From positions 17,226 through 81,225 of the forward strand of contig CACAWF010000002.1 in assembly GCA_902536085.1 (NCBI GenBank): 64,000 bases of DNA. Direction: 5' to 3'. Positions within the stretch are counted from its first letter, which is position 1; every line of letters begins with the position of its first letter. This document shows, in pieces, positions 33,973 to 43,508 of this stretch. The position numbers were made by a program, and so were the translations under genes. The stretch is from an uncultured Pelagibacteraceae bacterium. Lineage in GTDB: Bacteria > Pseudomonadota > Alphaproteobacteria > Pelagibacterales > Pelagibacteraceae. The notes below the pieces were generated by a model. That model had not been told where the DNA came from and did no database searches. It worked only from the letters and a program-made list of their open reading frames with translations.

Positions 33973-35720
33973 GTAATAAATAATTTTAAATCATTAATCG
34001 GATCGACCGATTTTTTTGCGAATAAATTACAAAATTTTATTCTTAAGTTCTGAACTTGCTTATTTTTCCACCAATTATCGATATTTTCAAAATTTTTATT
34101 TACAAATTTAGCAGCTTTAATTGGATCGTAAAAAACAATATTTTTTTTTTCTAATTCTTTAATTATACCCTTGTGCTTTGGCCTAATTGTTTCTAAATTT
34201 TTTCTTAAAAGAATAATAGTCGGGATATTTAGAAATATACTTTGTAAAAAAGTTGTTGAATTTAAATCATGTATAACTATTTTACTTTTTTCTAGCTGCT
34301 CAAAAAAGTTTTTCTCGCCCTTATCGAAAGAAATATTTCCGTTGAAATAATTTTTATTGAAATTTAAAAGAAATAATCTATTTAATTTCTCAAGATACCT
34401 GATTATGATTTTTTTTTGTATCTTTTTTTTTATTGAATTTGTAAATAAAACTATATCGTTTATTTTATTTAATCTGTCGATATTTGTTTTTGGCATCGAA
34501 CTAATGGAAAACGAATATTTACCATGATAGTGAAATGGAATGAGAATTTTATCTTTATTGCCTATTTTTTGATTAATCGCTTGATTGCTTAGTAAAAGTG
34601 AGTAAAATTTTTTTACTGATTTTTTCATATCGCTCCATCCCCAAGTTAAAAAAGTGTCAGACATCTCCTTTTGCATATCTTCCTCTATACTAAATTTTTC
34701 AAGTCCAAACCCACCGCCATGTTGTAAAATTATATACTTTGCTCCTTGTTCCGTCATTTCAGCTGTCCAAACTTTAAATTGTTCATTAATCTTATAGTCG
34801 TATGCTGTTAATATTTTTTTACAAGACTTAGGCCAATATGATTTTGCTATCGACTCTTTTATACTTTTATAGTCTTCTAAATAACTTTTAGGTATAAATA
34901 AATGCACGTTTTGCAAAAAAAAATTTTCAAAACTATATTTGCTTTTATTTGTTTTTTTTTTAAAAAAAAGCTCTCTTTTTTTTATGTCAATTATATTTTT
35001 TTTGTAATCTTCAATTAGCCAAAAAAAAGGAAACTGTTTAAGTTTAAGATTTAAAATTATATTATGTTTTTTTTTAAATCCAATATTAAATATTATAATT
35101 TTGCTTTTGAAAAAAAACGAAAAGAATTTAAATGCTAATATAAATAATCTTTTCTTAATTTTATTTGGAATGTTAAGAGCAAATTGAACGTATTCTGTTT
35201 TTTGCTTTTTTATTTTAATCTTTTTATTTATTATTTTTTTTGAATTAAATTCAAGTATTTTTGTTATAATCCATAAATTAGTACTTTTGCTAAACCAGCC
35301 AATATCTTTATAATCTTCAAAAATTAAGTCTTTGTCTGCATATTCATAAAGATCAATTTTGAATTTTTTTTTATTAATTTGATTGACCATTTCCCACTTA
35401 TCAAAAGTCATATTTAAAATATTTATTAACCAAGGTAATATTATTATTTTCCAATATTTTTCACTGTAATTTGTATTGTGATATTCGTTTAAATTTTTTA
35501 CTAGAATTTTAAAAATTTTTTTTTGAATTTTTTTTAAAAACTTGTAGTCTTTTTCTAATTTTCTATCACTATTCCAATGATATTCATTGACAACTTTTTT
35601 TTTGAATTTTGAAAAACTATTTTTATCTAATTTTTTTGGGTCGTCTAAACACCAATCACCGAAGTATATATGCTTATTTTTTTTAAAATTTTTCGAGTTT
35701 TCAAAGAGAATTGATTTCAT
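33969..35720 (-). CDS. LIC12162-family putative transferase
   Basis: A 583-aa protein resembling the LIC12162 family of putative surface-polysaccharide transferases. It begins with HIYFGDWCLDD, then NEYHWNSDRKLEKDYKFL, and PWLINILNMTFDKW. The C-terminal part has ILQHGGGFG, MSDTFLTWGWSD, and VIHDLNSTTFLQSIFLNIPTIILL, a GT-B-like nucleotide-binding end. Function is not established for the family. It lies directly downstream of the ABC exporter. Confidence 0.8.
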   Translation of the reverse strand: MKSILFENSKNFKKNKHIYFGDWCLDDPKKLDKNSFSKFKKKVVNEYHWNSDRKLEKDYKFLKKIQKKIFKILVKNLNEYHNTNYSEKYWKIIILPWLINILNMTFDKWEMVNQINKKKFKIDLYEYADKDLIFEDYKDIGWFSKSTNLWIITKILEFNSKKIINKKIKIKKQKTEYVQFALNIPNKIKKRLFILAFKFFSFFFKSKIIIFNIGFKKKHNIILNLKLKQFPFFWLIEDYKKNIIDIKKRELFFKKKTNKSKYSFENFFLQNVHLFIPKSYLEDYKSIKESIAKSYWPKSCKKILTAYDYKINEQFKVWTAEMTEQGAKYIILQHGGGFGLEKFSIEEDMQKEMSDTFLTWGWSDMKKSVKKFYSLLLSNQAINQKIGNKDKILIPFHYHGKYSFSISSMPKTNIDRLNKINDIVLFTNSIKKKIQKKIIIRYLEKLNRLFLLNFNKNYFNGNISFDKGEKNFFEQLEKSKIVIHDLNSTTFLQSIFLNIPTIILLRKNLETIRPKHKGIIKELEKKNIVFYDPIKAAKFVNKNFENIDNWWKNKQVQNLRIKFCNLFAKKSVDPINDLKLFIT

Positions 35721-37460
35721 TTATTTATTAAATTTTTCAAAATTTCCGGAGTCAATTATTTTACCGTTTTCAACTCTATAAATTATGTCTGATTGTTTAA
35801 GTGTTCCAATTCTATGTGCGACTGAAATAAATGTTTTATCTTTAAATTTATAAATTTCTTCTAGTATCTTGTTTTCAGTAAACGTATCTAAAGAACTAGT
35901 TGCTTCATCTAAAATTATAATCTGTGGATTTCCTAATAGAGCACGAGCTATTCCTACCCTTTGTATTTCCCCAACCGATAAATTAATACCTTTTTCTCCT
36001 AGGTTGTGGTCGAGACCTAAATGAAGTCTTTTAAATAAATTGAATAAATTTGTTTTTTTTAATAATTCAATAATATATGTATCATCAAATTTTTTCTGGT
36101 CTGAACCAAATAAAATATTGTTTTTAAGCGTATCATCTAAAATAAATATTTTTTGAGGTATATAAGCAACTTTTGTTTTCCAATTATTATTTGTTTTAAA
36201 AATTGATTTACCATCAATTTTTATATCTCCAATATTTGGTTTTAATATTCCAGATATTATTTCAATTATTGTGCTTTTACCTGATCCACTAGTTCCTATA
36301 ATACCGATTTTTTTATTAACTGGTATTTTCAAATATATATCTTCAATTTTAAATTCTCTATTGTTTGGATATTGATATTTTTTTATGTCTACCAGGATTT
36401 CTTTATATAGAGAGATATCTTCTGACTTTTCTTTTTGATTTAGTAAATCTAATTTAAAAGTTTTTGCCTCACTAGTTAAAACTTCTACAGCTGGAAAACA
36501 AAACTTAATCATCTGTATATTGTTTATAATTCTATTTGCTGAAGGCATTATTCTAAAAGCTGCAGCTAAGTATAAGGCTAATATAGAAAAAGTTTCTGAA
36601 AATTGAATATTTGATCTACTTAATAAAACAAAAATTATAATTACAATCAAAATAGCAACAAATTCGAATAGATGCCTTGGAATTTGATTTAAAAAATTTA
36701 TTTTAAGTGAAATATTTGCTAATTTTTGATTTTGATCAAAGAATTTACTGTAAAAAAAGTTTTCTCTTTCCATCATCTTAATGTCCTTTACTGCTCCAAA
36801 TCCTTCCTGCAAAAATTGGATTCTTTTTTTTTCCAAATTTTGTCTAGTGTAGCCCCAATCTTTAATATAATTTTTAAAATAGCTTATATAAATTGTTCCA
36901 ACAGTTATAAAAATTATAAAGGTAATCGATGTTACAAAAGGATTTATAAACATCAAAAAAACAAAAATTGAGGATAAAATTATTGTTTCTAAGCTTACTA
37001 GTAGAGAGCTCATGTAAAATCTGATCAGATGATCGATTTCACTCATAATATTTCTTAAAAATTCAGAAGAATTTTTTCCAATAAAAAAGCTGTAGTCTTT
37101 ACCAATGTAATTCTTAAAAAATTTATTAGATAAATTAAATTTAAAATTATTTAAAAAGCTTTGCTCATACCATGATATGAAAATTAAAAAAATTATTTTA
37201 AAAAGATAAATTAAAATAAATAATAATACAAAAAAATAAATTAGATTTTCTTTTGACATTGAAAATGTTTCAAGGATAAAATTTACAAGTTCATTATTAT
37301 TAATTTCATTAGAAATAAATAGAGACGAAATGGGTAAAATCATACTTAAACCTAGGAGTTCAAGTAAGGATGCAAATCCCATAAAAATAAATAAAAATAT
37401 AATTTTATTTTTTTCTTTCTTTTCGAAAAGATTGAAAATTTTCATATTTTTAAATTTCAT
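35721..37460 (-). CDS. ABC transporter half-type exporter (putative glycan flippase)
   Basis: A 579-aa fused permease-ATPase. Membrane helices are at about 20-48, 72-98, 150-195 and 262-300. The ATPase has Walker A GTSGSGKST (389-397), the signature LSVGEIQR, Walker B IIILDEATSSLD and the H-loop VAHR. It resembles MsbA/PglK-type exporters that flip lipid-linked sugars. As no Wzx or Wzy is visible in the window, it is the best flippase candidate for this island. The start overlaps the upstream CMP-transferase stop (ATGA). Confidence 0.9.
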   Translation of the reverse strand: MKFKNMKIFNLFEKKEKNKIIFLFIFMGFASLLELLGLSMILPISSLFISNEINNNELVNFILETFSMSKENLIYFFVLLFILIYLFKIIFLIFISWYEQSFLNNFKFNLSNKFFKNYIGKDYSFFIGKNSSEFLRNIMSEIDHLIRFYMSSLLVSLETIILSSIFVFLMFINPFVTSITFIIFITVGTIYISYFKNYIKDWGYTRQNLEKKRIQFLQEGFGAVKDIKMMERENFFYSKFFDQNQKLANISLKINFLNQIPRHLFEFVAILIVIIIFVLLSRSNIQFSETFSILALYLAAAFRIMPSANRIINNIQMIKFCFPAVEVLTSEAKTFKLDLLNQKEKSEDISLYKEILVDIKKYQYPNNREFKIEDIYLKIPVNKKIGIIGTSGSGKSTIIEIISGILKPNIGDIKIDGKSIFKTNNNWKTKVAYIPQKIFILDDTLKNNILFGSDQKKFDDTYIIELLKKTNLFNLFKRLHLGLDHNLGEKGINLSVGEIQRVGIARALLGNPQIIILDEATSSLDTFTENKILEEIYKFKDKTFISVAHRIGTLKQSDIIYRVENGKIIDSGNFEKFNK

Positions 37461-38140
37461 TTTTTTCTAATAATTTTCTTAAATTTCAGTAAGTCTTCCA
37501 TGGTATCAATGTCTATAGATCTTGAAGTTGGGATTTTAATATACGTACATTTATTTTTTTTTTGCCAAATGAATGGTTTAGAAAAATTTAGATAGAATTT
37601 TTTTTTAGCCAAAAAGATTGCTCCATTTAAAGAGAAATATTTTTTCTTTACTTTTTTAGAGTTAAAATTAAATTTCAAGAGATTTTTTTTTGTTTCAACA
37701 TTAAATTTTTTTTTTTTTTTTGAAGCTGAAATAGATATAAGTGAACTGAAATTTTTATCAATTATATGCTCTATGGACTTATCAATATCTTTACTATTTC
37801 TAAGTGGAGAAGTTGGTTGTAGCAGCAAAACATAGTCACATTTAAACTTAATTTTTTTAAGAACATGTTTAATTACTTCCTCTGAATCTACGTGATCATT
37901 AGAAAGATATTTTGGTCTTTTAAATGGAACATCAAATCCTATCCTAGTAGCTAAATTTTTTATCTTTTCACTTTCTGTAGACAATATTGAACAGTCAATA
38001 TATTTAGAATTCTTTATTGCTTCATATGTCCAATTTATTAAAATTTTACCTCGACTTACTTTAATTATGTTTTTTTGCTTTAGTCTTTTACTTGAGAGTC
38101 TAGCAGGAACTATAGCTAAAATTTTCTTTCCTTTATACAT
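37457..38140 (-). CDS. CMP-nonulosonate synthetase (acylneuraminate cytidylyltransferase)
   Basis: A 227-aa CMP-sialic acid synthetase family enzyme: ILAIVPARLSSKRLKQKNI (CTP loop), CSILSTESEKIKNLA, VDSEEVIKHVL, YVLLLQPTSPLRNSKDID, LNGAIFLAKK and SRSIDIDTMEDL. It activates the keto acid made by NeuB. In the coding strand a run of 16 A's (window 37706-37721) encodes five Lys after SAS, so a one-base slip would knock the gene out. It sits 4 nt after the LegC-like gene. Confidence 0.92.
   Translation of the reverse strand: MYKGKKILAIVPARLSSKRLKQKNIIKVSRGKILINWTYEAIKNSKYIDCSILSTESEKIKNLATRIGFDVPFKRPKYLSNDHVDSEEVIKHVLKKIKFKCDYVLLLQPTSPLRNSKDIDKSIEHIIDKNFSSLISISASKKKKKFNVETKKNLLKFNFNSKKVKKKYFSLNGAIFLAKKKFYLNFSKPFIWQKKNKCTYIKIPTSRSIDIDTMEDLLKFKKIIRKK
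37706..37721. repeat. 16-bp homopolymer (T16 on + / A16 in coding strand)
   Basis: An uninterrupted run of 16 T's inside the CMP-nonulosonate synthetase gene, the longest homopolymer that I noticed in the window. Runs of this length are prone to replication slippage. In frame it codes for five Lys. It could be a phase-variation tract or simply AT/Lys bias. Confidence 0.9.
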
Positions 38141-38144
38141 TTAG

Positions 38145-39326
38145 TCAATTTTTAGAAATTTTTTTCAGCGTAGAAATTACTTTTAATAAATCTGATTTTT
38201 TCAAATTTGTACTGGATGGAACTAATATCGTATTATTGAAAATTCTCTCTGAATTGGAAATATTATATCTTTGATATTTCTTATAAGGCTTTTGAAGGTG
38301 CAAAGGTTTCCAAATCGATCTTGTTTCAATCCCTTTTGAATAGAGAAAATTAATTATATATTCTTTTTTTAATATCAAGTGCTTTTTGCAATTAATCGAT
38401 AACATCCAGCAATTATTATCCGCGTAAGGAGGTTGATTATTAAAAGTAAAATTTTTTAAATTTTTAAATCTAGATGAATAAAAATTTTTAATTTTTTTCT
38501 TTATTCCTAAAAAAGTTTTAATTTTTTCTAGTTGCGCTAAACCAACTGAAGCCTGTAAATTTGTTAACCTATAATTGAACCCAATATCGTCATGTTCATA
38601 GTTTAACTTATCTACTGATGCTTGTGTCGAAAGGTGAAAAGATTTTTTAGCTAGTTCTTTAGAATTTGTAATTATTACTCCGCCTCCACCACTTGTGATA
38701 ATTTTATTTCCATTAAATGAAATGCATCCTAAATCTCCCACTGTTCCAGCATATCTATTTTTTAATTTTCCATATAAATACTTAGTACCTAAAGCACCGG
38801 CTGCATCCTCGATAACTTTTATTTTCTTTTTTTTACACAATGCTAAAATTTCTTTAATGTTCGCAGCATTACCAAAAACATGTACAACGATTAAAGCGCT
38901 AATTTTTCTATTTGTTTTTTTGTTAAAGGTTTTGCCATTCTTTGAAAAAGTTTCTTTTAGTAAAAATGATTTGGTTTTATCATAATCTAAATTAAAAAAT
39001 TCATCACAATCAATAAAAACTGGGCTAGCATCTAAATACCTGACTGCATTTGCAGTTGCGATAAAACTCATTGTAGGGACAATAACCTCATCTTTAGGTT
39101 CAACACCTGCAACTCTTAAGGCTAGATGAAGTGCTGAAGTACCGCTATTACAAGAAACGGCATATCTTACATTTAAAAATTTACTCAGTTTTTTCTCAAA
39201 TTTATTTACATATTCTCCAACTGTAGAAACGTAAGATGTTTTGATACAATTTTTTAGATATTTTTTTTCATTACCAATCAAATTTGGAATTGATAATGGT
39301 ATAAACTTATTTTTCTTAAATTTCAT
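38145..39326 (-). CDS. LegC-like PLP aminotransferase (DegT/DnrJ family)
   Basis: A 393-aa DegT/DnrJ/EryC1 aminotransferase resembling LegC, which aminates UDP-4-keto-6-deoxy-GlcNAc in legionaminic acid synthesis. Motifs: SCNSGTSALHLAL, VPTMSFIATANAVRYL, VIEDAAGALGTKY and the PLP lysine in FNGNKIITSGGGG (Lys208). The ATG at 39326 with GGAA upstream is chosen; a TTG three codons earlier is possible. It precedes the CMP-transferase and overlaps the epimerase gene by about 11 nt. Confidence 0.9.
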   Translation of the reverse strand: MKFKKNKFIPLSIPNLIGNEKKYLKNCIKTSYVSTVGEYVNKFEKKLSKFLNVRYAVSCNSGTSALHLALRVAGVEPKDEVIVPTMSFIATANAVRYLDASPVFIDCDEFFNLDYDKTKSFLLKETFSKNGKTFNKKTNRKISALIVVHVFGNAANIKEILALCKKKKIKVIEDAAGALGTKYLYGKLKNRYAGTVGDLGCISFNGNKIITSGGGGVIITNSKELAKKSFHLSTQASVDKLNYEHDDIGFNYRLTNLQASVGLAQLEKIKTFLGIKKKIKNFYSSRFKNLKNFTFNNQPPYADNNCWMLSINCKKHLILKKEYIINFLYSKGIETRSIWKPLHLQKPYKKYQRYNISNSERIFNNTILVPSSTNLKKSDLLKVISTLKKISKN

Positions 39327-40293
39327 AATTTCCAAACAACTTCTTATTTTTATTTTTAAATAAGTTAAAATTTTCTATTATTTCATCTATACCAAAAGAC
39401 ACTGGATATTTTGCTTTAAACTTTAATTTTTTTTTAATTTTTGAAAAATCTACTTTATAATTTCTTGGATCAATGTCTCCTGATTTAAAAATAACTTTTG
39501 TTTTCGTTATTTTATTTGAAATCAACTCTACAATATCTTTTTTCCTGTAATTATTCTCATCACTTCCACAATTAAAAATTTCAAAGTTAAGTTTATTTTT
39601 TTCTTCATTAAGAACAGAAAAAATTATTCTAGCAAAATCTTTTACATGACAATAAGGTCTCCATGTATTTGGATCATAAACTTCCAGCACTTTTTTGTGA
39701 AGTAAATCAAATGTAAATTCATTAACTGTCAAATCAAATCTCATTCTTGGTGATAATCCAAATGCAGTTGCAAATCTAAGTATAATTGGCTCGTAATTAA
39801 TTTTTTTATTTTGTTTGTTTAAAATAAAATTTTCTATTTCTACTTTTGCTTTGGCATATAAAGATAAAGGTTTCAATTCGAAGTTTTCATCTGCTTTTAA
39901 ATCTTGATTTATTAATCCATAGTTGGAACAAGTTGAAATGAATATAAGTTTACCGACCATTTCATTTTCAAAAAAATCAATGCACTTTTTGATACCATCT
40001 ATATTAGTAATTTTATTTAATTTTGGATACTTTTTAGTTATTGGATCGCCTACGAGTCCACCAAGAATTATCACATCTGTAGAGTCATTTATTTCAAGAT
40101 TTACTTTATTTAAATCTGAAAAATTTCCATTAATTAATTTGAAATGATCATTTTTTTGTAAATGCTTAATGCTATTAAAGTTTTTATAAATAAAATTATC
40201 TAATATTGTAACATTAAAGCTTTTTCTTAATAGTTCTTCAGCAATAACTGTTCCAACATATCCAGCTCCACCAATAAGTATAACGTTTCTCAT
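39316..40293 (-). CDS. NAD-dependent epimerase/dehydratase, possible LegB-equivalent
   Basis: A 325-aa extended SDR: LIGGAGYVGTVIAEELL (cofactor loop), VIILGGLVGDP, FISTCSNYGL, and YAKAKVEIE (YxxxK), then LRFATAFGLSPRMRFDLTVNEF and NTWRPYCHVKDFAR. The last two segments are typical of the NAD-dependent epimerases/dehydratases of surface glycan loci. It directly precedes the LegC-like aminotransferase and could supply its 4-keto substrate, but the LegB-specific features cannot be verified by eye. Confidence 0.83.
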   Translation of the reverse strand: MRNVILIGGAGYVGTVIAEELLRKSFNVTILDNFIYKNFNSIKHLQKNDHFKLINGNFSDLNKVNLEINDSTDVIILGGLVGDPITKKYPKLNKITNIDGIKKCIDFFENEMVGKLIFISTCSNYGLINQDLKADENFELKPLSLYAKAKVEIENFILNKQNKKINYEPIILRFATAFGLSPRMRFDLTVNEFTFDLLHKKVLEVYDPNTWRPYCHVKDFARIIFSVLNEEKNKLNFEIFNCGSDENNYRKKDIVELISNKITKTKVIFKSGDIDPRNYKVDFSKIKKKLKFKAKYPVSFGIDEIIENFNLFKNKNKKLFGNYEI

Positions 40294-40295
40294 AT

Positions 40296-41447
40296 TTAGG
40301 ATAAATAATTTGATATTTTTTTTCTCATCATATTGGATGTTTGATGACTATCTTCTATTATAAATTTTTTATCTGAATTTAATTGTTTAAAATAATCCTC
40401 TTCACTCATCTCAATTATTTTTAATACTATTTTTTTAAACTCTTCATAGTTATTCTTTGTAAAAAGGCATATATTGTTTAATGGAAAATTTATTGACTCA
40501 TTGTTCGTGAAATTACAGGATAAAACTTTTTTTCCTAAACTAAGTGCCTCTCTCATAACTGTGGAATATCCTCCTATGACAATTTTACTTTTTAAAAGAT
40601 TTATATAGGTTGGATAAGTATCTCTTTTTTTTTGTATAATTTCAAAATTGGTATGACTCAAATATTTTTTATAAAAATCATTTTCTATTTTCTGATAAAT
40701 TGAATCCGGTGCAGAGTCCCCACAAAAAACTAATCTTAATTTTTCCTCATCTCTCAATTTATGACAAAAGTACGCAATTTTTCCCACATGATCTGGATAT
40801 GACGGAATTAATTGTAAATCATCACTTTTACTTGGGAATAATTTTTTCTTGGATGGGGAGTATTCAGATATTAAACAAATATCATATTCAATATCTTTGT
40901 TTTGGTTGTTTTTGCTTAAATACTCTAAACTTAGAGAGGCTCTGAGAGATCCTATAGGAAAAAATTCTTTTATTTCAATTTCACTTTTTTCATAAATATT
41001 TTTTTCATAATTTCCAAAACAAAAAAACTCAGGAATAAATATTTTTTTTTTAAGACTTCTGCTTAGAGAAAGTAGGTCATGATGTCCATGTTGTATGGCT
41101 ATAAATTTTATTTCATTTTGTAAAAACTTAGCTATTATTGAAAATTCTATAGAGTGAGGAATATGGCTAATCACTATTTTAGGGGAAAACTCTTTAATTA
41201 ATGCAATTAGATATAATTGTTTAAGCGGTAACTGAAATAAATTTTTAATAACAAAAAAAATAATCTTGAAATTTACAAAAATTTCTGAAATTTTTTCTTG
41301 CCTTACACTTAAAACTTTATATTTCTCATTAGTTAATAATTGTAAAATAGCATCTTTGCCTTCACAATCAAAAATAATTAAATCAATTTCATCAATTTTA
41401 CCAAATAAAAATTTTGACCTTAAAAAAATCTTAAAAAGTTTAAGCAT
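40296..41447 (-). CDS. GT-B-like surface carbohydrate transferase (unassigned)
   Basis: A 383-aa protein with the same architecture as other GHxH-type polysaccharide transferases here. FIAIQHGHHDLLSLS marks the centre, DICLISEYSPSKK and LRLVFCGDSAP follow, and the C-terminal region is IVIGGYSTVMREALSLGKKVLSCNF. This is a GT-B nucleotide-binding end as in sialyltransferase- or CDP-glycerol-transferase-like proteins. The N-terminal part has amphipathic or hydrophobic stretches (about 65-110). Given the adjacent nonulosonate genes it could transfer that sugar. Confidence 0.65.
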   Translation of the reverse strand: MLKLFKIFLRSKFLFGKIDEIDLIIFDCEGKDAILQLLTNEKYKVLSVRQEKISEIFVNFKIIFFVIKNLFQLPLKQLYLIALIKEFSPKIVISHIPHSIEFSIIAKFLQNEIKFIAIQHGHHDLLSLSRSLKKKIFIPEFFCFGNYEKNIYEKSEIEIKEFFPIGSLRASLSLEYLSKNNQNKDIEYDICLISEYSPSKKKLFPSKSDDLQLIPSYPDHVGKIAYFCHKLRDEEKLRLVFCGDSAPDSIYQKIENDFYKKYLSHTNFEIIQKKRDTYPTYINLLKSKIVIGGYSTVMREALSLGKKVLSCNFTNNESINFPLNNICLFTKNNYEEFKKIVLKIIEMSEEDYFKQLNSDKKFIIEDSHQTSNMMRKKISNYLS

Positions 41448-41463
41448 TTTGTGTTTGTGGAGA

Positions 41464-41706
41464 TTATATAATTTCGACTTTGTATTTCTTTAAGATCTCT
41501 ATACCTTTTTTAAACGAGCTAAAATCAATAATATCATCAGTTTCAAAAGTGATTTTATATTCTTCCTCTAGCGCTGATATTAAAGTCATGTGTCCTATAG
41601 AGTCCCACTCGTCAACCTCATTATATTTTATTTCCTCAGAAAATTTAGAATTGTCTAAATTTAATGCAGATTTAAATACTTTAGAATAATTTTCTATATT
41701 ACTCAT
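41464..41706 (-). CDS. Acyl carrier protein
   Basis: An 80-aa ACP with the phosphopantetheine serine at Ser36 in DEWDSIGHM, preceded by acidic helix 1 and followed by the ALEEEYKITFETDDI helix. It is not the housekeeping AcpP (no fab genes, divergent DSI rather than DSL). It overlaps the split transketolase gene by 8 nt. The nearby AMP-ligase, FabG-like and FabZ-like genes suggest that it carries an acyl unit for sugar decoration. Confidence 0.9.
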   Translation of the reverse strand: MSNIENYSKVFKSALNLDNSKFSEEIKYNEVDEWDSIGHMTLISALEEEYKITFETDDIIDFSSFKKGIEILKKYKVEII

Positions 41707-42694
41707 TATTTTTTAAATTTTTTATTTCTAATAGAATTTCATTTACAATCAAATTCGCATCTAATTTGAATTTTTTTTTAAGAAAATCATAATCTCCCCC
41801 TTTTGTATACCTATCATCTATACCATAAGAAATCATTTTGGGTGTATTTTCTAATTTTGCAAGACACTCTGAGATAGCTGAGTTTAAACCTCCATATAAA
41901 TTATGTTCCTCAATACAAATTATTAATTTATTTTTTTTTACAAATTCTTTAATCATGTTTTCATCTATTGGTTTTATAGTATGAAAATTTATTACTTCAG
42001 CAAAGATTTTTTTTTCCTCTAATTTTTTTGAAACAGCTAAAGCTTCACCTACCATTTGGCCAGATGAGACTATAGTTAGATCGCTACCTTTTTTAAGTGA
42101 AATTGCTTTTCCTATTTTAAATTCATAGTCTTCCTCATAAACCTGCTGAATTCCAGAGCCTCCTGTTAACCTTATATAAACAGAATTTTTATGATTAAAA
42201 CTAGCTAGCAAAGCTTTAGCTAATTCAGCAGAGTCTGCCGGAGAAATTATTGTAATATTAGGTATTGATCTCAATACACCTACATCTTCAATACAACAAT
42301 GAGTATATCCAAGATTTCCTAAGACTAGTCCACTCGCTAGACCAACCATGCAAATTTTTTGATTCATATAACCTAAATTTACTTTAATTTGCTCACAACA
42401 TCTCATGGTTTGAAAAGGTGCGAAAGTTGTAGTAATTACATTAAATCCTTCGCTTGATAAGCCAGTTGCGATACCGATAAGATTTTGCTCCGCAATGCCT
42501 ACATCTATATATTTCTCAGGAAATTTTTTCTTAAATCTATCAAGACCTGCTGAGGTAGAAACGTCAGCAGTTAATATAATTAAGTTTTTTTCTTTTTGAC
42601 TAATTTCTTGAGCAATTATGCCAAAACTCGCTCTCATTCCAAGTTTAGACCAAATTTTGAAATTGTTTTTACTCAAAAATTTATTCTGATCCAT
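41699..42694 (-). CDS. Transketolase C-terminal subunit (pyrimidine + TKC domains)
   Basis: A 331-aa protein corresponding to the second half of transketolase or the beta chain of related enzymes: LTADVSTSAGLDRF, YIDVGIAEQNLIGIATGLSSEG, TTFAPFQTMRCCEQIKVNL and SLKKGSDLTIVSSGQMV. The conserved Glu of the TPP activation (GIAEQN) is present. It pairs with the N-terminal subunit (14-nt overlap). Split transketolases of this type occur in secondary metabolism and surface-sugar loci. Confidence 0.9.
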   Translation of the reverse strand: MDQNKFLSKNNFKIWSKLGMRASFGIIAQEISQKEKNLIILTADVSTSAGLDRFKKKFPEKYIDVGIAEQNLIGIATGLSSEGFNVITTTFAPFQTMRCCEQIKVNLGYMNQKICMVGLASGLVLGNLGYTHCCIEDVGVLRSIPNITIISPADSAELAKALLASFNHKNSVYIRLTGGSGIQQVYEEDYEFKIGKAISLKKGSDLTIVSSGQMVGEALAVSKKLEEKKIFAEVINFHTIKPIDENMIKEFVKKNKLIICIEEHNLYGGLNSAISECLAKLENTPKMISYGIDDRYTKGGDYDFLKKKFKLDANLIVNEILLEIKNLKNNE

Positions 42695-43505
42695 TTAATT
42701 CCTTAATTGCTATATCATACTGGCTCTTAGTAAGTATTTTATGATGCCAGTCATTATTATTCTCTGAAAACTTAAAACCCTTGCCTTTAGTTGTTTTTGC
42801 AAGAATTAATTTAGGCTTGTTAGATTTTATATTAAAGGCTTTGATCAAATCATCTGTATTATGTCCATCAATTTCAACTACATGCCAATTAAAACTTGAC
42901 CATTTTTTTGCTAAACTGTCTGAAGTCATAATTTCCTGATTAGTACCAGTTTGTTGTAAGTTATTATTATCTAGAATTGCTGTTAAATTATTTAATTGAA
43001 AGTGAGGAGCGGACATAGCTGCTTCCCAAACTGAACCTTCATTACACTCTCCATCTCCAATTAAGACATAGGTAGAAAAGTTCTTTTTTCTTTTTTTTGC
43101 TGCCAGAGCAACGCCTATTCCAAGAGATAGTCCCATTCCAAGGCTTCCGTTTGAAAACTCAATTCCAAATTTTTTATTAATCACCGGATGACCTAATAAA
43201 AAACTGTCATTTTTTTCAAAAAGCTGTAGTTCCTTTTTAGAAAAAAAACCTTTTTCAGCAAGAATTGAATAATAACCTAAACAGGCGTGACCTTTACTTA
43301 GTATAAATCTGTCTCTATCTTCCCACAAAGGATCGTCTATTTTATATTTTAAAATTTCTTCAAAAAGAGCTACTAAAATTTCTACGGTTGATAATGATCC
43401 GCCGAAATGTGAGCTACTTGCTCCAGCAGCTAAAGATGTGTCCAGGATGCTTTTTCTTATTTTTTTGCACATCAGACTTAATTTTTTTCTTTTTTCGATC
43501 ATCAA
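42681..43505 (-). CDS. Transketolase N-terminal subunit (TPP-binding)
   Basis: A 274-aa protein with the TPP-binding half: SSHFGGSLSTVEILVALFEE, LSKGHACLGYYSILAEKGFF, LGHPVINKKFGIEFSNGSLG, GDGECNEGSVWEAAMSA (TPP motif) and ILDNNNLQQTG. With the C-terminal subunit it forms one active transketolase that would move a two-carbon ketol unit. The housekeeping tkt at 4430 covers central metabolism, so this pair probably serves the island pathway. Confidence 0.9.
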   Translation of the reverse strand: MMIEKRKKLSLMCKKIRKSILDTSLAAGASSSHFGGSLSTVEILVALFEEILKYKIDDPLWEDRDRFILSKGHACLGYYSILAEKGFFSKKELQLFEKNDSFLLGHPVINKKFGIEFSNGSLGMGLSLGIGVALAAKKRKKNFSTYVLIGDGECNEGSVWEAAMSAPHFQLNNLTAILDNNNLQQTGTNQEIMTSDSLAKKWSSFNWHVVEIDGHNTDDLIKAFNIKSNKPKLILAKTTKGKGFKFSENNNDWHHKILTKSQYDIAIKELNGSE

Positions 43506-43508
43506 AAT

